Source: Chrysemys picta bellii
Lineage: Eukaryota > Chordata > Testudines > Emydidae
DNA length: 64,000 nucleotides
Assembly: GCF_011386835.1 (NCBI RefSeq)
Contig: NC_088805.1
Span: 12,396,836 to 12,460,835, forward strand
Direction of reading: 5' to 3'
Below, piece by piece: positions 12,301 to 21,560 of this stretch. Made by a program: the position numbers and the translations under genes. Each line of letters opens with the position of its first letter. Within the stretch, counting starts at the first letter, position 1. The notes below the pieces were generated by a model. The model did no database searches and was not told the DNA's origin. It saw only the letters and a list, made by a program, of their open reading frames with translations.

Positions 12301-13210
12301 CCCCAATCTTGGCCGTACTGAAGGCCATACTTTATATTTTAGGATTAAAGAGCCTAATAACCTCCCCCATCCCCAAAAGAGATGCATCCTTTTTTTGCAA
12401 GAGATAATTCTCCATTACCAAAAAACACTATTTAGAGTATTAATTCTGGGGTATTTGGGGGGAGAGAGAACCCGAGCTCAGCACAAAATAGTCCAGACAG
12501 TTTATTCACATACACAACCTCAATAGGGTCATCGAGAACCTGCCCCTCCACAGCTCTGTGTAACAATCAAACCCTAATCAAGAGCCCACAGCTAACTAAC
12601 TGAGGGGGACTTTTCTTCACTAGAAAATTAGGTCAGTTTAGCACACAAACATGAGTAGTTGCTTTAACTTCTGTGATGTAGAACATAACTTTGCAGTGAG
12701 TGTAGATAGGGACAAGTCATATGTGGCTAACTGCACTCAGCTGGTCCTAGGTAACGCTGGTTTCAGTAAGGTTTACCCATAACCTGCTGGCATGATCTGA
12801 AACCCAACAGCCCTGGTCTGTGCTGACCGTTAAGTCGTGTTTTTCAGGTTAATGAGAGTCCTCAAATGTGGCCAAACTTTCTAGGGAAAACAAGCCATGA
12901 AAGTCTAGGTTCAGCTTTCATGCCAATGAGCTCCTGCTCCCCAATTAGCAGTGCTGTGGGTCAGCTCCTCAGAGCTCCCACTGAGCCCAGAATTGGGGCA
13001 GAGCTCCTTGCAGCTTTGGGTAACTTTGGGTACTGTGCAGAATGCTCTCTGTAACTGCTATTCAGGTTTCTACAGGGCAGGTGGCAGCACTCTTACCTTG
13101 TTATATCAAATGACACCATTTGAACTACAGTATGAGAGTATAAATGATCTAATTATCTGGCACCTTACATGAAAGACTCCCTGTTCCAACACTTGTCTTC
13201 TGTCGCCAGA
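9303..13210. other. Intergenic DNA, one MIR relic
   Basis: No gene recognised. A reverse MIR-like SINE lies at 9820-9995. The rest shows no recognisable coding exon, terminal repeat or tandem array; frames are at most 75 codons and look random. Confidence 0.6.
9820..9995 (-). repeat. MIR-like SINE, minus orientation
   Basis: The plus strand shows the reverse complement of a MIR: 'cattatccctccttttacagaggaggaaac', then 'cagaggtacagaagtcaagtgatt', then the head region ending near 'cactggaccagaccac'. Recognised by the conserved core; diverged copy. Confidence 0.75.
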
Positions 13211-13928
13211 TGTCACCGGTGTGGTGCTCTGCTCTGTTCAATGTTGATAACAGTTGGCTGCGTGCGTGTGTTCCTTCTGTGTGCTGCCCCGGCTCTGCAG
13301 ATCGCTGACACAACGGACCCTGAGAGAATCCCCAATGACCACAGACTCCGATAAGGTACGAAGGCACCTGGTCAGGTTTATTGTCAAACGAAGCACAGTG
13401 ATAGTTTCCCACAGACTCTACAGGACATACTACGAATATGTGCCCCCTGACAATGGACCGGTTGCCCTCTAGGCCAGACAAAGACCACTCTTAAGGGGTA
13501 CACTTTTATACACAGGTACAAACAAGTTACACATCACTCCCAACGTATAGAGGTGCAACCCCTCTACGTGTTAGGGTGCTGCCTCTCACCTTGTACATGT
13601 TGGTTCAAACAAAACAACTCTATCCATCATATTACCCTTTTAACCCTGTCTTTAGGATGAGCGAGCATGTTCCTTGTTATCTATGTGGAATGTGTTCGTA
13701 CTGCAATGTTCTGGTACCATCCTGGCACTAGTGCTTAGTACCTTTTAGGTATGTGTATAATTGCAACATCAGCCTTCCTGCCAACTTCTGTGAGTAGGGC
13801 ATGCCTCTGGCTCACAGCTTAACTTTGCTTTATGTCAGCAGTCTTGACCTTTACTTTAGTTCAGGCTTTAGGTCTCATACCAGGTCTCTGATACAAGGGT
13901 TTATGTTTCAGGGCCCCATCTTACCACA
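13211..13928 (-). mobile_element. LTR of an endogenous retrovirus-like element, minus strand, with leader
   Basis: On the minus strand the segment starts TGTGGTAAG (at 13928) and ends GGTGACA (at 13211), giving the TG...CA ends of an LTR. A TATAAAAG box lies at 13503-13510 and an AATAAA signal at 13377-13382, about 128 nt downstream, so U3, R and U5 are all in order. Two bases past the end comes TGGCGACAGAAG, which resembles a primer-binding site starting TGG, so this was a 5' LTR whose interior is now missing beyond a short leader. No gag, pol or env frame is left nearby. Family not identified. Confidence 0.6.
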
Positions 13929-16078
13929 TCTTCTTTTATGCTGTGGTATGGAGGTTAAAGTCCACTAAGCTATCTCTTCAGCATTTGTCTGCCCTTAATT
14001 AGATTACTTATTCCTAGGAACATGACACAAATCTGTGACTTTTTCAGTGTTACCTGCCCACCTCCAGCTCCATTTAATACAAAGCTTGTTTGCTACTTTC
14101 TCCATCTGCAAGTTTAGTCCCTTTTTTTCTTTTTTACATTGTTCTCTGATTTATTTCCAAGTGTCTATATAGTTCGTATATCTTCTGCCAGAAGATGCTC
14201 ATGGGGTCATTCTGATGGATTAACCAAATGATTTTCCTTGCAGTGAACAAAATATTAGGGATACTGTGTTCATGTACGGGAGCAACATAGGCAGCTCAGA
14301 TAGGAAGGAACCCTCTTATCCCCACACCTGTTTTTCTATTGGAGTGTTGTAGTGGGCTTATGATGGGGAAGAATGCTATGTTAGGATGGGTGTACTGCAC
14401 ATGGACACAAAGTGTTCTTTGGAACATATAAACAAAGGGAACTGTATGGCTCAAAGTGTCTTTTACCTCTGCAGTAGCCTTTCAACTCTCTAGGTCAAGT
14501 CCAGTCCATGCTGGTACTGATTTGAAGTCCTTGTCATCTGATGGCTGATTAATTGTTTATAAATCGTACGTGAGATAATTGGGTAGCTTCAGTTCAGTTT
14601 CTGGTAGAGAGGTGTAGGTGTCCATATTTCTAAAACTATCACCAGCCTTCATCTACCGTCATTTAAACCACCATCATGACAACTGCTGGCCCCATAAACA
14701 GTCCGCAGGGATGCCGTGGAACATAAGCACATGGAAACTAAACTCTTCTCTCACTTTTAAGTTTGGTCCCCTCCAAAGAAGGCTTGAGGCAAATTCACAG
14801 GGCAGACTGGGAGCAGAGGTTTGTTGCTGACACCCACACAGACTCCTGATTCTGTGTCTCCTCTCAGCTTTTCAGTATCTTTATCTTTGTTGCTAAACAG
14901 AAAGGTGAGGCACTGAAGAATGGCACACTGCAGATGATTGTGCCAAGGCTTATCCTTCATTAGCCTGACAATGACATCCATGGAATTTTGCCTTTGATTT
15001 AAATTAATGCAGGATAAGGCCCTATGAACTTTTCAGAACTTGAAGAAACATCTTGTTCAAAGAATGTTTTTGCTTGTTCGCTAGTAACAAGGAGGTCTAA
15101 GGAGTGAAATGAAGCAAGGTTAGGAGGCTTGATTTTTCTCTGTAGGTCAGAGTAGGTTAAAGTGCAAATTTGACTCATGGGACTTGGTTCTGCTTTCACT
15201 CAGTACGGGGTATATCAGGATGTTTTTGGAATTCTAAAAACAATGCTAGTGAGATAAGGATCCATGGAGTTCTACACTACAGTCTTTAGCTCTGATCAAG
15301 AGAGAGCATTGCATGCTGGGACCGATGGTCCCCACAGACTCCTTCACTATGTTAAAGATAAAGGGATTTGCAATCTGCACCATTTTATAAAAATTAGATG
15401 AGGCTCTCGTTCCCCCTGCCAAGTTGCCAGTGTGGTCCTCAGCTGGCCAAAGTATGAACCACTTTTCCGGGTGCCAAATGTACCATAACCTTGTCAACTG
15501 GGATCTCTGGCTGGCTACTTTCCCCAATCACATGCAAAATTTATTGAAACAGCAAATGAAGTGTTGCCAAGGAAACATGAGCCATTAAACTCCAAAAGCA
15601 TAATTTATAAGAAATAAATATGGTTGTAAACATTCTCTTTCTCTATTAGTGCTGTGAAAACCCTAATGAAATAGTCTTGCATTCTTCCAGCTAATGGAAA
15701 CAATGTGCCTGAGGAATGAAAGGGTGAAATGGGAAATTACAAGACATTTAGCTCTGTCTGGGATAGAGCAAATGGGAGCAGAGGCCTTGGTGTGTTTTCT
15801 CCCTCACATCAATAATGTATTGAATGCTTGATTCTCCATATATGTTATAAATCATATAAATCAACTCAGCTGAAGACAGTGCAGTCATGTTAGTGTAAAG
15901 TCAATGTAAGTCAGAGGAGGATCAGGGCCAGGGTTTCTAGAAGAACCTTTAGAATATGACAATACAAAAAAACAGAGAAGAAAAGAATTAGACAATTGGA
16001 AATGTTTTTATATTAGCTTGTTTTAATACCTTAGAAATTTAAAATTAGATTTCCTCCTCTCCTTTCCCCATCGTCGCT
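13929..16078. other. Intergenic DNA, nothing recognised
   Basis: No exon, RNA gene, terminal repeat pair or tandem array could be supported in this 2.1-kb stretch. Open frames are at most 93 codons with no familiar motif. Confidence 0.55.
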
Positions 16079-16463
16079 AGTGGTATCAGCCACCATATTC
16101 AAACGAGAACTTTGAAGGCCGAAGTGGAGAAGGGTTCCAGTTGAACATGGGTCAGACGGTCCTAAGAGATATGCAAGCGCTGTTCCGAAGGGACAGGCGA
16201 TGGCCTCAAAAGGTGTTGGTTGATATAGACAGCAGGACGGTGGCCATGGAAGTTGGAATCCGCTAAGGAGTGTGTAACAACACACCTGCCGAATCAACTA
16301 GCCCTGAAAATGGATGGCGCTGGAGTGTCGGGCCCATACCCGGCCGTCACTGGTAATGAGAGCCGTAGGGGCTACGCCATGACGAGTAGGAGGGCAGCTG
16401 CGGTGCTCCTTGAAGCCTAAGGCGTGGGCCCGGGTGGAGCTGTCGCAGGTGCAGATCTTGGTC
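16079..16463 (+). pseudogene. Circularly permuted 28S rRNA fragment
   Basis: Two blocks match vertebrate 28S rRNA in sense orientation. Block B (about 16079-16207) holds CAAACGAGAACTTTGAAGGC, GAGAAGGGTTCC, TTGAACATGGGTCAG and GTTCCGAAGGGAC up to GCGATGGCCTC. Block A (16208-16463) holds GGTGTTGGTTGATATAGACA, GCTAAGGAGTGTGTAACAAC, CTGCCGAATCAACTAGCCCT, GACGAGTAGGAGGGC and ends GGTGCAGATCTTGGT. In normal 28S rRNA A precedes B and the end of A adjoins the start of B; here B comes first. About 11 nt are missing after GGGTTCC and several substitutions are present, so this is not a working rRNA. A degenerate DIRS element follows immediately. Confidence 0.88.
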
Positions 16464-18735
16464 ATACTGACTATAGCAAGTCCCCAGCCTTTAAGAACTG
16501 CCTGTCATGTGAGGCAGTGAAATCTGGAGGTCCTTCTTGAAGCAGACACAACACTAGAGGTAGGTGCACCAGAGGGCTTTCCTCGTGGAGTAGGTGGTGA
16601 GAGCAGACTCTGACTCTGGGGGACCAGAGGCAGTTGAAATCTGTTCCAGCATCAACTTCAAAACCAGACAAGGGGTCACTAAGGCCTGCGGCTTCCTCGT
16701 CTGGGAAGCACAGACAGATCAGTCTCCGAGTACAAGTCTTAAAAGGAGAAGAGGTAAAAATCACCCTCCCTGGATCTGGCTTCCAGGCCACATAAAGCTA
16801 CCAGGCTGTCAGACATTGAGTGCCTTAAAACTTAGGAAAACTTCCCTGAGCACTTTGGAGCCAATATCAGCTGAGCAGATCTGTCCATAATAGAGGCCCT
16901 GCCCAGCCATGCCTTGGCTGTTTTAGCCTCCTTAGTACCAAGGCAGTCAGAAAGATCTCTGGCAAGTGTGGTACTGGGTAGAAGTCTGACTCTGGTGCTG
17001 GCCATTCTATTGCCTCCGGCACTGGCTCCAGTGTGGTACCTTCCACAATGACCTGTGTGTGACTTCTGGATCCACCTTCACTCTGATGCAGTGCAGGTTC
17101 CTGGTCCCAGTGACTTTGATGGTTCCACCATCCAGTCAGGGCCTCCCTACGCCTATGGTGCAAACACCACGCTTCCCAAAAGACTGTTCTTTCTCTCATC
17201 TTCTAATTCTCAGGAAAGTCGTCAACCATGCCTGGTCAGGTTTCAAGGCTCAGCAAATTTGATCTTGCCCAGGGAAATAAGAGGTGTGTAACCATGGCTG
17301 AGGGCGGAATATCATACCAAATATTGTGGGGCCTAGCACCACGTGAGTAGGGCATGTGGAACATGTGGGTCCCATAGGGACCGCAGGACTACCTGGGACC
17401 AGCCTCTCCACCACACTTATGGTGTAAACAATCACCCCTGTGCCAGAGACTTGACATGTCCCCTCTGCATCCTTGGGATCAGAGCCAGGAGCCAGGTGGC
17501 TCCAGTGGGTCCAGGGCAAAGGACAGATGATGCTGCCCATGACCCAGTCACCTCCAGATGATGCTCTGCTTCCAGATCTGTCAGCTACTTCTGAGGACTG
17601 CAAGATGGTCCAAGATTTCATGAGACTGGTAGCAGTGGCCTTGGAGATACTTATTCCTCAATATCCTACACTTGCTAGTGCTGGGATGCATAGCCATCCT
17701 GATCAATGAGGGGCTATTGGAGCTTATGAAAGCCCTATCATGAACACCAGCATCACTAGCACCAATGTCCAAATGGACAGATGTGTGGTACCAGGTCCTG
17801 ACTACCAGCTGTGAACAGTTCTGATTGTACCAGGTATCAGGATCCCTAATGATGATGATGTCCAATAAAAGAACCCATCAGGGTTATCAAAAAACAATCC
17901 TCAAGATCAAGGAGGCAAAGTGGCTTGACCTGCTGGGGGGAAGGAATCCTACTACACTTTGAGCCTCCAGATGAGGATCTCAAACTACCAGGCAGTCTTG
18001 GCAAAATATGACCACATCTAACTGGTATGCTTTACAATCATTCATTGGCAAACTGCTGTAGGACTGCAGGGATGATCATAGAATATCAGGGTTGGAAAGG
18101 ACCTCAGGAGGTCATCTAGTCCAACCCCCTGCTTAAAGCAGGACCAATCCCCAACTATCCTGGCAGAAGGCTGTTTGGTGGCCAGAACTGCACGAAAAGC
18201 TATCTTGGACACAGTAGACTCTGTGTCCAGGGTGACGGCAACAGTGGTCACGCCACTCAGCTCCCCTAGCTAGCCTCAGTAGGCACACTGAAAGAGTTAT
18301 AAGCAACTACTGAGGACCTGCCATTCAAGGCCTGCTCATTCTTCCACAAGAAGACTGACAAAGCAATGAGATCCCTCTAACTTTCTAGGGCCACCTGCAG
18401 ATCCTTGGAGTTCTATGCCCTGGCTTCCAAAAGAAGGCATCTCAGTCCCTAAGCTTAGCAGTAGCAGCCTTTCTTCCAGTATAGGCTGTCTGAGCCCCCG
18501 GGCCACAGGCAGAAGCCCATGAGAATAAAATCCACGGGGGAAGTCTACCTCTCAGTTGCACCACCCTGCTTCAGCATTGACTAGGCAGCAGATTTGATTT
18601 GGTGCCTGAAGACAGCACACAATTAATTCTGCTATCCTTGCCTTCCCTTCCATTCAGCAACTGTCTGGCTTACATCCAACAGGCCTGGTCCAGCATCATC
18701 TCAGACCACTAAGTTTTGGAATTTGGTCCAGAGAG
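16464..18735 (+). pseudogene. DIRS gag-like region, degenerate
   Basis: The start carries a cysteine-containing stretch (KNCLSCEAVKSGG after about 16490), reminiscent of the short cysteine motif near the start of DIRS gag proteins. The following 2 kb shows no long frame and many stops; two overlapping minus-strand frames of about 110-123 codons are shadows. Assignment as gag rests mainly on position upstream of the RT, so it is an inference. Confidence 0.5.
18075..18165 (-). mobile_element. CR1 LINE 3' tail fragment nested in DIRS
   Basis: The plus strand reads 'atcatagaatatcagggttgg', 'gacctcaggaggtcatctag', 'tccaaccccctgct' and 'aaagcaggaccaatcccc', the reverse complement of the CR1 3' end found in turtles and birds. 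About 90 bp, so heavily 5' truncated. It interrupts the DIRS gag region and is therefore younger than that insertion. Confidence 0.85.
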
Positions 18736-18823
18736 CCTATGCCATTCAGTTCTTCTCCCTTGCCCCCCAATTTCACCATCCCTCTTCAGGGACCCTTCCA
18801 ACAAAAGCTTGCTTTAACAAGAA

Positions 18824-19216
18824 GTGCACCCCCTCTTTCCTTTGGGTGGTCTAGAGGAGGTTCTACTCAAGGTACTTCCTCTTTCCCAAGAAGACTGGGC
18901 AACTTTGACCAATATTGGACCTCAGAGCCTTGAACACCTGTATCAAGAAACTCAGGTTCAAGATGGTCTCTCTCGTGTCTATCATCCCTCCCTAGACCAG
19001 AAGGACTGGTATGCAGCCCTCAACCTCAAGGATGCAAATTTTCACATCATGATACACCCGGCACACAAGTACTTCCTGAAGTTTGTGCTGGACAGCAGTC
19101 ACTACCAGTACTGTATTTTACCTGTCAGTCTCTCTGTAGGGTCCTTATTTTTATGGTTGGTGGCAGCCTGCCTCAGAAAGTCAGGTGTCCAAGTGTTTCC
19201 CTACTTAGACGACTGA
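18824..19216 (+). pseudogene. DIRS reverse transcriptase fragment with YLDD
   Basis: A 130-codon frame contains the RT finger/palm pattern ALNLKDANFHIMIHPAHKYF, then HYQYCILP, and ends QVFPYLDD. YLDD is the catalytic aspartate pair of RT, at 19202-19213. The next codon is TGA, where related elements have tryptophan, so the enzyme is terminated right after its active site. The 'LKDAYFHIPIHP' and 'YLDDWL' wording is typical of DIRS RTs. Upstream frames at 18739-18933 carry the preceding part after a frameshift. Confidence 0.85.
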
Positions 19217-20134
19217 CTGGTCAGGCACCACTCAGTATCTCGAGTCCAGACCTACATCATTCTCTAGCTGTTCACATGTGTACGGGCCTGCTGTTGAATG
19301 AGAAGAAGTCCCTGTTAACACCTACATGGCAGATAAAGTTGATTGGGGCTGTACTCCGCATGCAGACAACTGTTTACCTACAATCTCTCTGTTTCCGCAT
19401 GCAGTTCCAGACAGTGATGTGAGTACGATCCTGGCTCAGACTATTGGGTCCTATGCTGGCATGTACATTTCTTATCCCATGGGCAAGGCTCTGCTTCTGG
19501 CGACTTCAGGGATATTGTCTTGGGTAGTACAATATGGCAGCAGTCTTCTATCTAAACAGGCAGGGAGGGAGCAAGTCTCGGGTCTTGTGCCAGGAAGCCA
19601 TCCAGCTTTCGAACTTTGCCATAGTTCACATTCCCCTGACAGCAGTCCCTCTCCCAGGGATGGACAGTGTGAAGGGAGATGGCCTGAGCAGATACTTTCG
19701 AAACACTCACAAGTGTTCAGTGCATGAGGGAGTCCTTCAGGACATCTCCCAGTGATGGGGAGGTTCCCCACATGGACCTTTTTGCAACAATGGCGAAAAA
19801 CAAGTGGTGCCGCTCCTGTTCATGCAGGAGGGGGCACAATCCCAGCTCTCTTTCTGATGCTTTTCTCCTTACATGGATGAATGGACTGTTCGATGCATTC
19901 CCTGCCATTCCCCTGCTCCCCAAAGTGCTGTGGAAGATCAGTCAAGAGAAAGCCAGATTAATCCTGATATCCCTGGGTTGGCTGAGGCAAATGTGGTTCA
20001 GGGATCTCCATGACCTCTCTGGAGTACTACCAATCTCTCTACCCTTGATCCCTGACCTAGTTTGGAACAAGGGCTCAGTCTTGCACCAGAACTTAAGCTC
20101 CCTCCACTCGACAGCATGGCTGCTCACTGGTTGA
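19217..20134 (+). pseudogene. DIRS RT thumb and RNase H region, frameshifted
   Basis: Three overlapping frames carry consecutive pieces: 19153-19422 (LLNEKKSLLTPTWQIKLIGA, the RT thumb region), 19534-19755 (FYLNRQGGSKSR, then SRYF, RNase H-like with the 'D-LSR' type end) and 19724-20134 (MDLFAT, then GLFDAFPAIPLLPKVLWKI). The FYLNRQGG and AFP-LP wording matches DIRS polyproteins. The changes of frame show at least two indels. Confidence 0.8.
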
Positions 20135-20333
20135 CACTAGTGGAGAGGAGCCATTCATCAGATCCTTATTAGTAGCGGGAAGGATTTCACTAGGTTCACC
20201 TAGCTCTCTAAATGGATGAGGTTCACCCGCTGGGTTCAAGGGCACCAGATATACCCTTTACATTCTGGGATGCCGGAAATCTTGCTGCACCTGAAGAGCT
20301 CTGGGCTCTCTGAGTTCACTGTGGGTTCACCTG

Positions 20334-20860
20334 ATGGCCATTTCCATGATCCACCCACCAAGTGACCACTGCTCAGTCTTCTCCCAGCTGATGGCAAAGG
20401 GGTTCCTGAAGGGCATCTCGATACTGTACCCACCAGTCAGGGACATGGCCCCAGTGTGGGACTTTAAACTGGTCCTCTCAAAGCTGATGGATGCCCCTTC
20501 TGTACCTTTGGCTATGGGCTCACTGCCCTATCTCGCCATGAAAGTGTCCTTTCTCTTGGCAATTACATCTGTCAGGAGGGCCAGAAACTGCAGGCTCTGA
20601 TGGTTGAGCCACGTTGTACAGTCATTCATAGTGTCCAAAGAGTCTCCAAAGTTTCTATGAGATCACACCCCAGATTTCTTCCCTGGGTTGTGTCCGAATT
20701 CCACACCAACAAGATCATCCACCTGCTTGTGTTCTTCCCCAAGCTTCACACTGGGAGAGCAGAGCAGATGCTGCACCTGCTGGGCATCGACCGGGCCATA
20801 TTCTACCTGGACTGGACAAGGCCTTTGAAAAATCTCCCAGGTGGTTTCTTGCTTATATAG
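20334..20860 (+). pseudogene. DIRS tyrosine recombinase fragment
   Basis: Two frames, 20334-20600 and 20600-20860, carry VWDFKLVLSKLMDAPSVPL, FLLAITSVRRARNCRL and HPRFLPWVV, then HTGRAEQMLHLLGIDRAI. The TS-RR segment corresponds to the first arginine region of the tyrosine recombinase. The two halves are broken by TGA at the overlap. DIRS elements insert a circular DNA with this enzyme and make no target duplication (known biology). The catalytic tyrosine could not be located with confidence. Confidence 0.75.
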
Positions 20861-21186
20861 AGAGAATCAAATAATGGCCCATGTCTATGTAAAGAATATC
20901 AAACTGGATTACCCAATGCATCAGGTCATGTAACTGTTTAGCAGGTAGGCAGCTGCCTGACAGAATGACAGCTGCCTCCACCAGGGCACACTCCACCTTC
21001 GTGGTCTCTGCAGCAAACTTGCCAATTGAGGATATTTGGAAAACAGTGACCTAGTCACACGTTCATGAAGCATTACAAGTTGGTGAATGTAGCCTGGGAC
21101 TCTGCAAGATTTGGAAGAGCAGTGTTACAGTCTATATTTACAGAGACTTCCTGTACCTGCCCCCAATGATGACTACTGCGTGGGAG

Positions 21187-21560
21187 TCACCAACTGTGGA
21201 ATATGTACACAGATGAGCATTCAAAGAAAGAAGAGGTCACTTAGCTATACGGTAACGGAGGTTATTCTTTGTGATTAGCAGTCCGTATACGTATTCCACA
21301 GCCAACCTACCATCCCTGCTACTTCAGAGTCCTGATGTCCGTCGCTTGTGGAGGTGAAGGAACTGGTTGTGATGAGGCAGCTCTGCCCATTGTACCATTT
21401 ATGAAGTGAACCAGGAAAGGAAGGGGTACGTGTGCTGCCCCTATAGATATCACTGACTAGAACATTCTCTGACATGTGCGCACTGCATGTGCATTCACCA
21501 ACTGTGGAATATGTACACTGATCATACATCTCGAAGAACATCCGTTACTGTACAGGTAAG
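21187..21560. repeat. DIRS right end: direct and inverted terminal repeats
   Basis: The 24-mer starting TCACCAACTGTGG (21187-21210) is repeated exactly at 21495-21518. The segment 21246-21303 (CTATACGGTAACGGAGG ... GTATTCCACAG) is an imperfect reverse complement of 21492-21557 (CTGTGGAATATG ... CCGTTACTGTACAG). Mixed inverted and direct copies of terminal sequence are the hallmark of DIRS ends, where an internal complementary region templates circle formation. The left terminal repeat was not found. Confidence 0.75.

Larger units (their letters stand above)
16464..21560 (+). mobile_element. Decayed DIRS-type tyrosine-recombinase retrotransposon
   Basis: In order along the plus strand are a gag-like region, a reverse transcriptase ending in YLDD, an RNase H region, a tyrosine-recombinase region and a right end built of direct and inverted repeats. 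This order, and recombinase instead of integrase, marks DIRS elements (known biology), which replicate through circular DNA. All frames are broken by stops and shifts, so the copy is dead. A CR1 tail fragment sits inside the gag part at about 18075-18165. The left terminal repeat is not found; a 28S rRNA fragment occupies that position. Confidence 0.85.

Noticed and set aside
16031..16297. Minus-strand 88-codon frame and other frames over the 28S fragment
   Set aside because: The DNA is clearly rRNA-derived on the plus strand; the frames are shadows.
16079..16463. A functional rRNA gene
   Set aside because: Only about 385 bp, blocks in permuted order, an 11-nt deletion and many substitutions; not capable of giving 28S rRNA.
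18824..20860. An active DIRS polyprotein
   Set aside because: A TGA follows YLDD directly and the reading frame changes several times; the element is a pseudogene.
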